Source: Colimorpha_A sp045593985
GTDB taxonomy: Bacteria > Bacillota > Clostridia > Oscillospirales > CAG-272
NCBI GenBank assembly: GCA_045593985.1
Contig: JAZNXR010000072.1
Span: 1 to 6,979, forward strand
Direction: 5' to 3'
Length of the DNA stretch: 6,979 nt
The notes under the pieces were generated by a model that was not told where the DNA came from, did not search any database, and saw nothing but the letters and a program-made list of their open reading frames with translations. Below, piece by piece: positions 1 to 5,339 of this stretch. The position numbers were made by a program, and so were the translations under genes. Each line of letters starts with the position of its first letter. Position 1 is the stretch's first letter.

Positions 1-35
1 CGCCCACGACAGCCCGCCCAAAAACGATGTTACAT
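1..35. repeat. Partial copy of a palindromic intergenic repeat, cut by the window edge
   Basis: The 15 bases AAAACGATGTTACAT at 21-35 recur exactly at 3143-3157, inside the inverted-repeat element 3114-3241. In both places a GC-rich CCCGCC tract lies just before them. The window therefore probably opens inside another copy of that family, whose other end is off the left edge. Only the short exact match supports this, so the assignment is tentative. No gene is visible here. Confidence 0.4.
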
Positions 36-70
36 TTTCGCCGAGCCGCTTGTGAGCAAGCTCCCAGACG

Positions 71-282
71 GCTTTCGGCTCAAATGCGAACTCGTTACGC
101 TTTCGCGCCGAGCCGATTCGTAGAATCGGCAAAATAAAACAGGGATGCTTTGCATCCCTTTACGAGAATCAGCCCTTCGGCTGTATTTTTCGCCGAGCAG
201 ACGTCTCGCAAGCGGACGTCGTGCTTTCGGCTCAAATGCGAACTCGTTGCGCTTATGCGCCGAGCCGATTCGTAGAATCGGG
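71..282. repeat. Direct repeat (two 60-base copies, period 152) downstream of the tRNA pair
   Basis: Bases 71-130 and 223-282 match at 56 of 60 positions. Each copy starts GCTTTCGGCTCAAATGCG and ends in a hairpin, GCCGATTC-GTA-GAATCGGC in the first and CCGATTC-GTA-GAATCGG in the second. Similarity extends outward on both sides. TTTTCGCCGAG precedes each copy near 36 and 188. A terminator-like hairpin and then TACGAGAATC (161-170 and 333-342) follow each copy. The second TACGAGAATC is part of the T-arm of tRNA-Glu, so the first copy looks like a decayed duplicate of the tRNA-Glu 3' end plus its downstream DNA. No protein gene is supportable in 1-322. Confidence 0.75.
131..159 (-). terminator. 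Second terminator-like hairpin in the duplicated tRNA flank
   Basis: AGGGATGC (141-148) and GCATCCCT (152-159) form a perfect 8-bp stem with a 3-base loop. Read on the minus strand it is followed by GTTTTATTTT, a T-rich tail typical of intrinsic termination. It occupies the same place in the first repeat copy as the main tRNA terminator does in the second. It may be a backup terminator or a relic of the duplication. Confidence 0.55.
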
Positions 283-323
283 AAAACAAAAACAGGGTAG
301 CGTTGCTACCCTGTTTTTGTTTT
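283..323 (-). terminator. Intrinsic terminator of the tRNA-Met/tRNA-Glu transcript
   Basis: A perfect 19-bp inverted repeat (283-301 and 305-323) with loop GTT has a GC-rich core (CAGGGTAGC/GCTACCCTG) and T-rich ends. On the minus strand it follows directly on the encoded CCA of tRNA-Glu, and its last base (323) is shared with that CCA. The tail reads TTTTTGTTTT. The structure is symmetrical, so it could also stop transcription arriving from the left. Confidence 0.9.
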
Positions 324-397
324 GGTGACCCGTACGAGAATCGAACTCGTGTTACCGCCGTGAAAGGGCGGTGTCTTAGCCGCTTGACCAACGGGCC
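323..397 (-). tRNA. tRNA-Glu (anticodon TTC), CCA encoded
   Basis: On the minus strand the sequence folds as a complete cloverleaf. The acceptor is GGCCCGT/ACGGGTC with one G-U pair, then discriminator A and encoded CCA. The D-stem is GTC/GAC. The anticodon stem CCGCC/GGCGG holds loop CTTTCAC, with TTC complementary to 362-364. The T-stem is ACGAG/CTCGT around TTCGATT. It is transcribed after tRNA-Met with no spacer: base 397 is G1 of this tRNA and base 398 is the last A of the tRNA-Met CCA. Confidence 0.96.
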
Positions 398-474
398 TGG
401 TAGCGGAGATTGGACTTGAACCCATGACCTACCGGGTATGAACCGGTTGCTCTAGCCAACTGAGCTACTCCGCC
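398..474 (-). tRNA. tRNA-Met (anticodon CAT, elongator type), CCA encoded
   Basis: The minus strand gives acceptor GGCGGAG/CTCCGCT (first pair G-U), discriminator A, encoded CCA, D-stem GCTC/GAGC, anticodon stem ACCGG/CCGGT and loop TTCATAC, with CAT complementary to 438-440. It lacks the initiator hallmarks (unpaired 1-72, three G-C pairs in the anticodon stem) and resembles elongator tRNA-Met of Bacillota. A CAT anticodon could also be tRNA-Ile with lysidine, which I consider less likely. The T-stem ATGGG/CCAAT contains a G51-A63 mismatch, so the T-arm is weaker than usual. Confidence 0.92.
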
Positions 475-509
475 ACATTTATTTTGCTTTCCACCGAAAG
501 CGCTTAAAG

Positions 510-538
510 ATTATACCATACGAAAAAGCTTTTGTCAA
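510..538 (-). promoter_or_regulatory. Sigma-A-type promoter of the tRNA pair
   Basis: On the minus strand the -35 box TTGACA (533-538) and -10 box TATAAT (510-515) both match consensus with a 17-base spacer. Initiation would fall near 503, about 29 bases before tRNA-Met. The DNA upstream of the -35 (539-560) is A/T-tract rich, as in UP elements of stable-RNA promoters. Confidence 0.92.
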
Positions 539-629
539 CACTTTTTTCAAAAAAAGAAATATTCCTGCCGTTTGCTCATAATATGGCGGTGTGAACGCCT
601 CTTTTTTAAACTTCTAACGGTAAAATCGG

Positions 630-658
630 TTGACTTTTCCCATGCCGTGTTTTATAAT
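630..658 (+). promoter_or_regulatory. Sigma-A-type promoter for the TIM-barrel gene
   Basis: TTGACT (630-635), a 17-base spacer and TATAAT (653-658) form a near-perfect promoter on the plus strand. Transcription would begin near 665, leaving a leader of about 220 bases, filled with hairpins, before the start codon at 886. The ten bases TATAATGAAT are also found at the uxuA promoter (1901-1910). The interval 540-629 between the divergent promoters shows nothing else I can support. Confidence 0.85.
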
Positions 659-841
659 GAATGTATGATGTCGAAAAGGCAAAAAGCCTTTTCGAGGCTG
701 ATATATCAGCCTCCCCAAAAAGCTCTCTACTTTTTGGGCTACATTCATTGAAACAGAAATCGACAGTTTTCTCATGGAAAACTGTTGGCAAATCTACGAT
801 TTGCCGTCGAAATTCAAGAATTTCGACTTTCGATTGTCGTT
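656..841 (+). promoter_or_regulatory. Six-hairpin array in the leader of the TIM-barrel gene
   Basis: Six perfect short inverted repeats follow one another almost without gaps. They are 671-695 (10 bp, loop AAAAA), 694-713 (20-base palindrome), 714-738 (9 bp), 764-784 (8 bp), 787-805 (8 bp, loop TAC) and 806-827 (9 bp, loop CAAG). The first three are bracketed by AATGAATGTA (656-665) and its perfect complement TACATTCATT (740-749). The second three are bracketed more weakly by AATCGA (758-763) and TCGATT (830-835). This gives two tandem multi-branch junctions. None of the hairpins is followed by a clear T-run, so simple attenuation is not evident. I recognise no known riboswitch or T-box. It may be a structured leader, a protein-binding RNA or a palindromic repeat element; the structure is certain on paper, the function unknown. 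Confidence 0.7.
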
Positions 842-885
842 ATAATTATGTTACAAAAATTTTCTTTCGTGATTGGAGAAAAACT

Positions 886-1800
886 ATGAAGCTTTCAATG
901 ATCAGACAGCGTTGTCTCGGTGACGAATTTGCAATGTTCAAGCAGTTAAAGGCGTCGGGCTTTGACGGCATCGACCTTTCTATGGAGCCGTTTTTTGATC
1001 GTGGCTCCGATTTCCTCGGCGGCATCGACAACTGGACCGATGAGGCGATAAAGGACTACTTCACTGACCTGCGCGAAAAAGCCGACTCCGTCGGAATCAA
1101 GATCTTCCAGATCCATTCCGCCTTCGACGGTCACCCCCGTTATTATTCGGGCGAGGAGGAGATCATCAAGAGGATCGAGTGCTCTATCAAGGCGTGCCAC
1201 TATCTCGGCTCACAGCACTGCGTAACTCACCCGATCATTGACGTCCGTAGAAAATACGACGTTATGGAGGAGGAGACCTTCCCCGCAGTTATCGATCTGT
1301 ATAAGAAGCTCATTCCCTGCCTTGAAAAATATGACGTTTACTGCTGCATCGAGAACATGTGGAACGTAGACACCGTTTTCGGTCACATCTGCCCCACCAT
1401 CTTCTCGCGCGCAAAGGAAATGGTAAAGGCGTGCGAAATTCTCGGCGACCGTTTCAAGATCTGCGTTGACGTCGGTCACGGACTGCTCACGCAGGACGAT
1501 CCGATTGAAATGGTTCGCATCTGCGGCGACAAGCTCGTTTGTCTGCACGTTCACGATAATGACGGTCTTTGCGACCTTCACACTATTCCCTTCGCACACC
1601 GTCAGGCGCCCGAGGGAATGGTTTGGAAGCCCCTCGCTATGGACTGGACCGGACTTATGAAGGCGCTCAAGGAGATCGGCTACAAGGGCGTACTCAACTT
1701 TGAGGTCGTTATACCCGGCCCGAAGGAGATCGTTCCTGCAGGTATGGACTATCTTGCGGCTGTCGGCAGATATCTCTCCGATATTTTTGAAAATGCTTAA
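886..1800 (+). CDS. Sugar phosphate isomerase/epimerase-like TIM-barrel protein
   Basis: A 304-residue cytosolic protein of the xylose-isomerase-like TIM-barrel superfamily (AP endonuclease family 2 fold), which includes metal-dependent ketose epimerases and isomerases. Likely metal ligands sit at the ends of successive strands: E156 (IENM), D195 and H198 (VDVGH), H221/H223 (LHVHDND) and E273 (NFEVV). H77 (QIHSAF) and H115 (THPI) are further conserved-type active-site positions. The start at 886 has GGAG at 875-878, seven bases upstream. The reading frame stays open upstream to 661, but that part is the hairpin leader and reads as non-protein. The gene has its own promoter and terminator and lies just upstream of uxuA, which suggests a role in sugar-acid metabolism. 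The substrate cannot be told from sequence; an inosose or hexulose epimerase is equally possible. Confidence 0.85.
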   Translation: MKLSMIRQRCLGDEFAMFKQLKASGFDGIDLSMEPFFDRGSDFLGGIDNWTDEAIKDYFTDLREKADSVGIKIFQIHSAFDGHPRYYSGEEEIIKRIECSIKACHYLGSQHCVTHPIIDVRRKYDVMEEETFPAVIDLYKKLIPCLEKYDVYCCIENMWNVDTVFGHICPTIFSRAKEMVKACEILGDRFKICVDVGHGLLTQDDPIEMVRICGDKLVCLHVHDNDGLCDLHTIPFAHRQAPEGMVWKPLAMDWTGLMKALKEIGYKGVLNFEVVIPGPKEIVPAGMDYLAAVGRYLSDIFENA

Positions 1801-1810
1801 GTTTTAAATT

Positions 1811-1854
1811 TATATGTAAAAGAGCTCGTTTTTTTCGGGCTCTTTTTACATATA
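1811..1854 (+). terminator. Intrinsic terminator of the TIM-barrel gene
   Basis: GAGCTCG and CGGGCTC (one mismatch) form the GC core around a T7 loop, followed by TTTTT. A/T pairing continues outward (TATATGTAAA with TTTACATATA). It starts 10 bases after the stop codon and ends before the uxuA promoter, so the two genes appear to be separate transcription units. Confidence 0.85.
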
Positions 1855-1877
1855 TTTAAGTAAAGTTTGCGGAAAAG

Positions 1878-1906
1878 TTGACAAAGCACTGCGGCGGGGT
1901 TATAAT
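1878..1906 (+). promoter_or_regulatory. Sigma-A-type promoter of uxuA
   Basis: TTGACA (1878-1883), a 17-base spacer and TATAAT (1901-1906) match consensus fully. Initiation near 1913 gives a leader of about 25 bases. This fixes the uxuA start: the in-frame upstream TTG at 1878 and ATG at 1905 lie inside the promoter and would not be in the mRNA. No operator palindrome is obvious, although hexuronate genes are usually controlled by a GntR- or LacI-type repressor. Confidence 0.9.
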
Positions 1907-1937
1907 GAATTCAACAGTAAAATTTTCGGAGGAAAAT

Positions 1938-2990
1938 ATGAAAAGCTCATTTCGTTGGTACGGCGAAAGCGATCCCGTATCGTTAAAGTATATTTCACAG
2001 ATTCCCGGAATGCGTTCCGTCGTTTCTGCAGTTTACGACGTAAAGCCCGGCGAGGTATGGCCTGAGGAAAGTATCGAGCGTCTTTGCCGCCTTTGCGAAG
2101 AAAACGGCCTCGTTTTCGACATTGTTGAGTCTATCCCCGTGACCGAGGAGATCAAGCTTGGTCTACCCGAGGGCGACCGTCATATTGAAAACTACTGCGA
2201 AAACATCCGCCGCTGCGCAAAGTACGGCATTAAGTGCATAACCTACAACTTTATGCCCGTTTTCGACTGGACTCGCACCCAGCTTGACAAGGAAGCGCCT
2301 GACGGCTCGACCTCTCTTGTCATGTATTGGGATCAGATGAAGGGACTCGATCCCCTTAAGGACGATATTTGCCTTCCCGGTTGGGATGCAAGCTACACCC
2401 GTGAGAAGATCAGAGAGCTGATCGTTGCTTACGGTGAGCTTGGCGAGGAGGGACTTTGGAGAAATCTTGAGAAGTTCCTCAAAAAGATAATTCCCGTTGC
2501 AGAGGAATGTGGCGTCAGAATGGCGATCCACCCCGACGATCCGCCCTATCCGATTTTCGGAATTCCGAGAATCATAACCGATGAAAAGAACATCGACCGC
2601 ATGCTCGCGATCGTTGACAGCCCCGCAAACTCTCTTTGCCTCTGCATCGGCTCTCTCGGTTGCTCGCCGAAAAACGATATGGTCGCTCTTACCAAGAAGT
2701 ACGCAAAGGCTGACAGAATCGCATTTATGCACCTGCGTAACGTAAAGATCCTCCCCGACACAAGCTTCGAGGAATCGGGACATCTTTCCGCTTACGGAAG
2801 CGTCAATATGAACGAGATCGTCAAGGCGCTCGTCGAAAACGGCTTCGACGGATATTTCCGTCCCGACCACGGCAGAATGATCTGGGGCGAGACCGGCAAG
2901 CCCGGCTACGGCCTCTACGACCGTGCCCTCGGAAGTGCATATATAAACGGACTTATCGAAGCAAACGGCGGAAAGCTCGATCTGTTGTAA
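1938..2990 (+). CDS. uxuA: Mannonate dehydratase
   Basis: Cytosolic enzyme that dehydrates D-mannonate to 2-keto-3-deoxy-D-gluconate in hexuronate catabolism. The protein has 350 residues, close to the short Bacillota form and shorter than the E. coli enzyme (about 394). Family landmarks run in order: RWYGESDPVSL (6-16), GEVW (38-41), YNFMPVFDWTR (103-113), RMAIHPDDPP (194-203), CIGS (237-240), HLRNV (265-269) and RPDHGR (308-313). H198, C237, D310 and H311 are the expected metal-site residues. The start at 1938 is preceded by GGAGG (1928-1932) and fits the promoter position. The next gene on the same strand is an SDR probably acting one step earlier, 311 bases downstream, with no clear terminator between, so they may be co-transcribed. 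Identification is firm. Confidence 0.97.
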   Translation: MKSSFRWYGESDPVSLKYISQIPGMRSVVSAVYDVKPGEVWPEESIERLCRLCEENGLVFDIVESIPVTEEIKLGLPEGDRHIENYCENIRRCAKYGIKCITYNFMPVFDWTRTQLDKEAPDGSTSLVMYWDQMKGLDPLKDDICLPGWDASYTREKIRELIVAYGELGEEGLWRNLEKFLKKIIPVAEECGVRMAIHPDDPPYPIFGIPRIITDEKNIDRMLAIVDSPANSLCLCIGSLGCSPKNDMVALTKKYAKADRIAFMHLRNVKILPDTSFEESGHLSAYGSVNMNEIVKALVENGFDGYFRPDHGRMIWGETGKPGYGLYDRALGSAYINGLIEANGGKLDLL

Positions 2991-3033
2991 AACTCACTCT
3001 TTTACAGACAATCAAAAGCTCCGATACGTACTT

Positions 3034-3080
3034 GTAGGGTGCGACGTCCTCGACGCACCGTCGCTCCCGCGCACACCCTA
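3034..3080. repeat. Small palindromic element, GTAGGG...CCCTA type
   Basis: TAGGGTG (3035-3041) is complementary to CACCCTA (3074-3080). Inside, GGTGCG (3038-3043) can alternatively pair with CGCACC (3054-3059). Bases 3034-3060 match the ends of the 5172-5311 element except for two changes that compensate one another in the hairpin. It lies in the 3' region of uxuA and may act as an mRNA-end structure. The rest of the 311-base gap between uxuA and the SDR holds the next element and an AT-rich leader, with no small gene I can support. Confidence 0.65.
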
Positions 3081-3113
3081 TCTGTCTTTTATAAAACTTC
3101 GTAGCGTTTGTTG

Positions 3114-3241
3114 GTAGGGCGGGGGCTTGCTCCCGCCGCACCAAAACGATGTTACATCACAAATGAAACGGCGGGAGCGCGTGGGGTTCCCCGAAGCGAG
3201 CTTGCCGAGCTTTGGGGGTTCCGAGCAAGCCCCCGCCCTAC
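3114..3241. repeat. 128-bp element with perfect 19-bp terminal inverted repeats (MITE-like)
   Basis: The ends 3114-3132 and 3223-3241 are exact reverse complements, beginning GTAGGGCGGGGGCTTGC. Each end region also resembles a hairpin on its own (GGCGGG...CCCGCC at the left). Inside, GCTCCCGCCG (3130-3139) nearly pairs with CGGCGGGAGC (3169-3178), giving alternative folds. No target-site duplication is evident and no ORF is inside. A 19-base end copy recurs at 6902-6920, and an internal 15-mer recurs at 21-35. It looks like a non-autonomous palindromic repeat, but mobility is not shown. Confidence 0.8.
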
Positions 3242-3301
3242 GGAAAACATAATATCCGTTAATTTGTTTATACTTTATGAACCCCCAAAAGGAGAAACAT
3301 C

Positions 3302-4147
3302 ATGATCAATCTTCCTCTTAACATTGATTACACCGGCAAGGTGGTAATAGTAACCGGCGCAGGCGGACTTATCTGCTCCGCTATGGCAAGAGCCTTCGCC
3401 CAGTCGGGCGCCAAGGTAGCTGCTCTTGACCGCAACCTTGCAAACGTAGAAAAGCTCGCAAACGAGCTTAAGGCCGAGGGCTTCATCTGCGAGGCGTTCG
3501 AAGCAAACGTGCTTGAAATAGATTCCCTCAAGGCGGCACACGACGCCGTTGTTGCGAAGCTCGGCGAATGTGACGTTCTCGTTAACGGCGCAGGCGGAAA
3601 CAATCCCGCAGCAACGACCGACAACGAATATCATCACGAGGCAGTCGAGGGCAAAAAGAGCTTTTTCGACCTCACGCCTGACGGAATCGACTTCGTTTTC
3701 AAGCTCAACTTCCAGGGAACACTCCTTCCGACACAGGTTTTTGCTCCCGACATGGTTAAAAAGGGCAAGGGCGCAATTCTCAATATTTCCTCGATGAATG
3801 CATATATTCCGCTGACGAAGATTCCTGCATATTCTGCGGCAAAGGCGGGTATTTCGAACTTTACCCAGTGGCTCGCAACGCATTTTGCAGGCACGGGAAT
3901 CCGTTGCAACGCAATCGCTCCCGGCTTCCTGCTTTCAGCGCAGAATCACGCTCTGCTCTTTGATGCTGACGGCAACCCGACCGCAAGAAGCAAGAAGATT
4001 CTTAACGGCACTCCTATGGGACGCTTCGTTGAGAGCGATGAGCTTCTCGGTGCAACGCTTATGCTTTGTCACGATGGCGCGGCTTCTGCTATCACGGGAA
4101 TCGTTCTTCCTATCGACGCAGGCTTCTCCGCTTATTCGGGAGTATGA
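3302..4147 (+). CDS. uxuB: SDR-family oxidoreductase, probable D-mannonate oxidoreductase (fructuronate reductase)
   Basis: A 281-residue classical short-chain dehydrogenase/reductase, cytosolic and NAD(P)-dependent. The nucleotide-binding motif is TGAGGLI (18-24), where the usual third glycine region reads GLICSAMA, a form I associate with the SDR-type mannonate oxidoreductases. D43 after the second strand suggests NAD preference. Other landmarks are NGAG (95-98), N136, catalytic S164 (NISS), Y177 and K181 (YSAAK), and APGF (206-209). The start at 3302 has AAAGGAG ending at 3294. It would reduce fructuronate to mannonate, the UxuA substrate, consistent with its place after uxuA. The fold is certain; the substrate is inferred from neighbour and motif, and another sugar-acid dehydrogenase remains possible. 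A weak TATACT at 3269-3274 has no good -35 partner. Confidence 0.8.
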   Translation: MINLPLNIDYTGKVVIVTGAGGLICSAMARAFAQSGAKVAALDRNLANVEKLANELKAEGFICEAFEANVLEIDSLKAAHDAVVAKLGECDVLVNGAGGNNPAATTDNEYHHEAVEGKKSFFDLTPDGIDFVFKLNFQGTLLPTQVFAPDMVKKGKGAILNISSMNAYIPLTKIPAYSAAKAGISNFTQWLATHFAGTGIRCNAIAPGFLLSAQNHALLFDADGNPTARSKKILNGTPMGRFVESDELLGATLMLCHDGAASAITGIVLPIDAGFSAYSGV

Positions 4148-4183
4148 TCGGTCGGCGCAATCCATAAAAACTTCAACAAACAA

Positions 4184-4216
4184 AAACACCCCAAGGGCGT
4201 TGCCCTTGGGGTGTTT
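4184..4216. terminator. Bidirectional terminator between the converging SDR and argF genes
   Basis: AAACACCCCAAGGGC (4184-4198) and its exact complement (4202-4216) form a 15-bp stem with loop GTT. The plus-strand side continues ATTTTC and the minus-strand side continues TTGTTTGTTG, so both exits are T-rich. The stem lies 36 bases after the SDR stop and 13 bases after the argF stop, so one structure can serve both transcripts. Confidence 0.9.
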
Positions 4217-4229
4217 ATTTTCATAGATA

Positions 4230-5135
4230 TTATTTGCCCATGCAAAGAACCATAATTGCCTTTTGAGCGTGGAGGCGGTTTTCTGCCTCGTCGAAGATCT
4301 CGGACGCATGCGCCTCAAAGACGTCTGCGGTGATTTCCTCGCCACGGTGTGCAGGCAGACAATGCATTACCATTGCGCCGCTGTTTGCTGCTGCCATGAC
4401 TGTCGAATTAATCTGATAGCACTTGAAGATCTCCTTGCGCTCTGCTGCCTCGGCTTCCTGTCCCATCGAAGCCCACACGTCGGTATAAAGTGCATCGGCG
4501 CCCGATGCGGCTTCCTCTATATTCTCGGTGCAGGTAAAGACGCCGTTTTCAGACGCCCACTTCATAATGTCGGCATCAGGCTCGTATCCCTTCGGGCAAG
4601 CAACCGCAACCTCCATGCCGGTCTTGATACCGCCAACGATAAGAGAGTTTGCCATATTGTTTCCGTCGCCGATATAGGTCAGCTTCTTGCCGGATAGGTC
4701 CCCCTTATGCTCACGAATCGTCATAAGATCCGCCATTACCTGGCAGGGGTGGCAGTAATCGGTGAGGCCGTTGATTATCGGTATCGAGCCGTAGGTCGCA
4801 AGATCCTCGACCTCCTTTTGTGCGAAGGTGCGGATCATAATTCCGTCAAGATAGCGGGAAAGCACTCTTGCGGTGTCCTCAACCGGCTCGCCGCGCCCGA
4901 TTTGCAGGTCACGGGAGGAAAGGAACAGCCCCGATCCGCCAAGATCGTGAATACCAACCTCAAAGGAAACGCGGGTTCTTGTTGACGACTTCGAGAATAT
5001 CATTCCGAGAGTCATACCGTTTAAGAGCTTGTGCTCGATTCCGTGCTTTCTTTCGTATTTAAGCTTGTCTGCAAGGTCGAGTGCCTGCATTATTTCTTCG
5101 GTGCTCCAATCGGAGAGCTTGAGAAAATGTTTCAT
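4230..5135 (-). CDS. argF: Ornithine carbamoyltransferase
   Basis: Transfers the carbamoyl group from carbamoyl phosphate to ornithine, giving citrulline, in cytosolic arginine biosynthesis; the active form is normally a trimer. The protein has 301 residues, near the family norm. The carbamoyl-phosphate site STRTR is at 51-55, HPCQ at 129-132, the ornithine loop DVWASMG at 219-225 and HCLPAHRGEE at 258-267, containing the catalytic-type cysteine C259. The start chosen is the ATG at 5135, with AAAGGA nine bases upstream; a TTG at 5153 is in frame but lies upstream of that site. It follows argH on the same strand, separated by 204 bases holding an inverted-repeat element. A catabolic role (arginine deiminase pathway, arcB) is possible, but the argH neighbour favours biosynthesis. 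Confidence 0.96.
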   Translation of the reverse strand: MKHFLKLSDWSTEEIMQALDLADKLKYERKHGIEHKLLNGMTLGMIFSKSSTRTRVSFEVGIHDLGGSGLFLSSRDLQIGRGEPVEDTARVLSRYLDGIMIRTFAQKEVEDLATYGSIPIINGLTDYCHPCQVMADLMTIREHKGDLSGKKLTYIGDGNNMANSLIVGGIKTGMEVAVACPKGYEPDADIMKWASENGVFTCTENIEEAASGADALYTDVWASMGQEAEAAERKEIFKCYQINSTVMAAANSGAMVMHCLPAHRGEEITADVFEAHASEIFDEAENRLHAQKAIMVLCMGK

Positions 5136-5171
5136 AGTATAAATTCCTTTCAAGGTTTACGCCACTTTGTC

Positions 5172-5311
5172 GTAGGGGGCGACGTCCTCGACGCCCCGTA
5201 ATACAACGTTTGAACTTTATTAAACGAATATATTCTTGTCGATTATGGTTTAAATTTCAAAAAGCAATATTCTTCACCCATGGACGGGGCGTCGAGGACG
5301 TCGCCCCCTAC
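5172..5311. repeat. 140-bp element with perfect 28-bp terminal inverted repeats between argH and argF
   Basis: Bases 5172-5199 and 5284-5311 are exact reverse complements. Each starts GTAGGGGGCGACG when read inward and is itself hairpin-forming (GGGGCG...CGCCCC). The 84-base interior is AT-rich, carries no ORF, and contains the palindrome GAATATATTC (5226-5235). On the minus strand a weak promoter-like pair, TCGACA (5237-5242) and TAAAGT (5214-5219) with a 17-base spacer, faces argF. No flanking duplication is visible. It resembles the elements at 3034 and 3114 in its GTAGGG/CCCTAC ends. It may be a MITE-like repeat that now sits inside an arginine operon. Confidence 0.85.
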
Positions 5312-5339
5312 AACGGCATTGCGAAACGCCTTTGAGTTA

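Noticed and set aside
95..391. 98-residue minus-strand ORF across the tRNA genes
   Set aside because: It reads through tRNA-Glu, its terminator and the repeat, and has no ribosome binding site or family resemblance. It is a translation of RNA-gene DNA.
585..607. GGCG...CGCC followed by six T as a terminator
   Set aside because: The stem is only 4 bp and no plus-strand gene precedes it within the window.
606..791. 61-residue minus-strand ORF over the hairpin array
   Set aside because: The palindromes keep several frames open by chance. There is no convincing ribosome binding site or domain.
841..846. Second TATAAT upstream of the TIM-barrel gene
   Set aside because: No -35-like hexamer lies 16-18 bases upstream, so it is not supported as a promoter.
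661..885. 75-residue upstream extension of the TIM-barrel protein
   Set aside because: It would translate the hairpin array and start at or before the predicted transcription start. The ATG at 886 has a proper GGAG site and begins the conserved fold.
665..885. Known riboswitch or T-box in the leader
   Set aside because: I found no T-box AGGGTGGNACCGCG motif, no terminator/antiterminator pair and no riboswitch core that I recognise.
1878..1937. 20-residue N-terminal extension of UxuA
   Set aside because: The TTG is the -35 box and the ATG at 1905 overlaps the -10 box, so these bases should not be in the mRNA.
2163..2870. 235-residue minus-strand ORF inside uxuA
   Set aside because: It lies wholly antisense to a clear enzyme gene, with no motif. 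It is open because of codon bias on the real strand.
3269..3274. TATACT as a promoter for the SDR gene
   Set aside because: The -35 position reads AACATA, a poor match. Read-through from uxuA is equally plausible.
4263..4697. 144-residue plus-strand ORF inside argF
   Set aside because: It is antisense to conserved ornithine carbamoyltransferase sequence, with no supporting motif.
5214..5242. TCGACA-17-TAAAGT promoter for argF inside the inverted-repeat element
   Set aside because: Both boxes deviate from consensus, so I mention it under the element but do not call it as a promoter.
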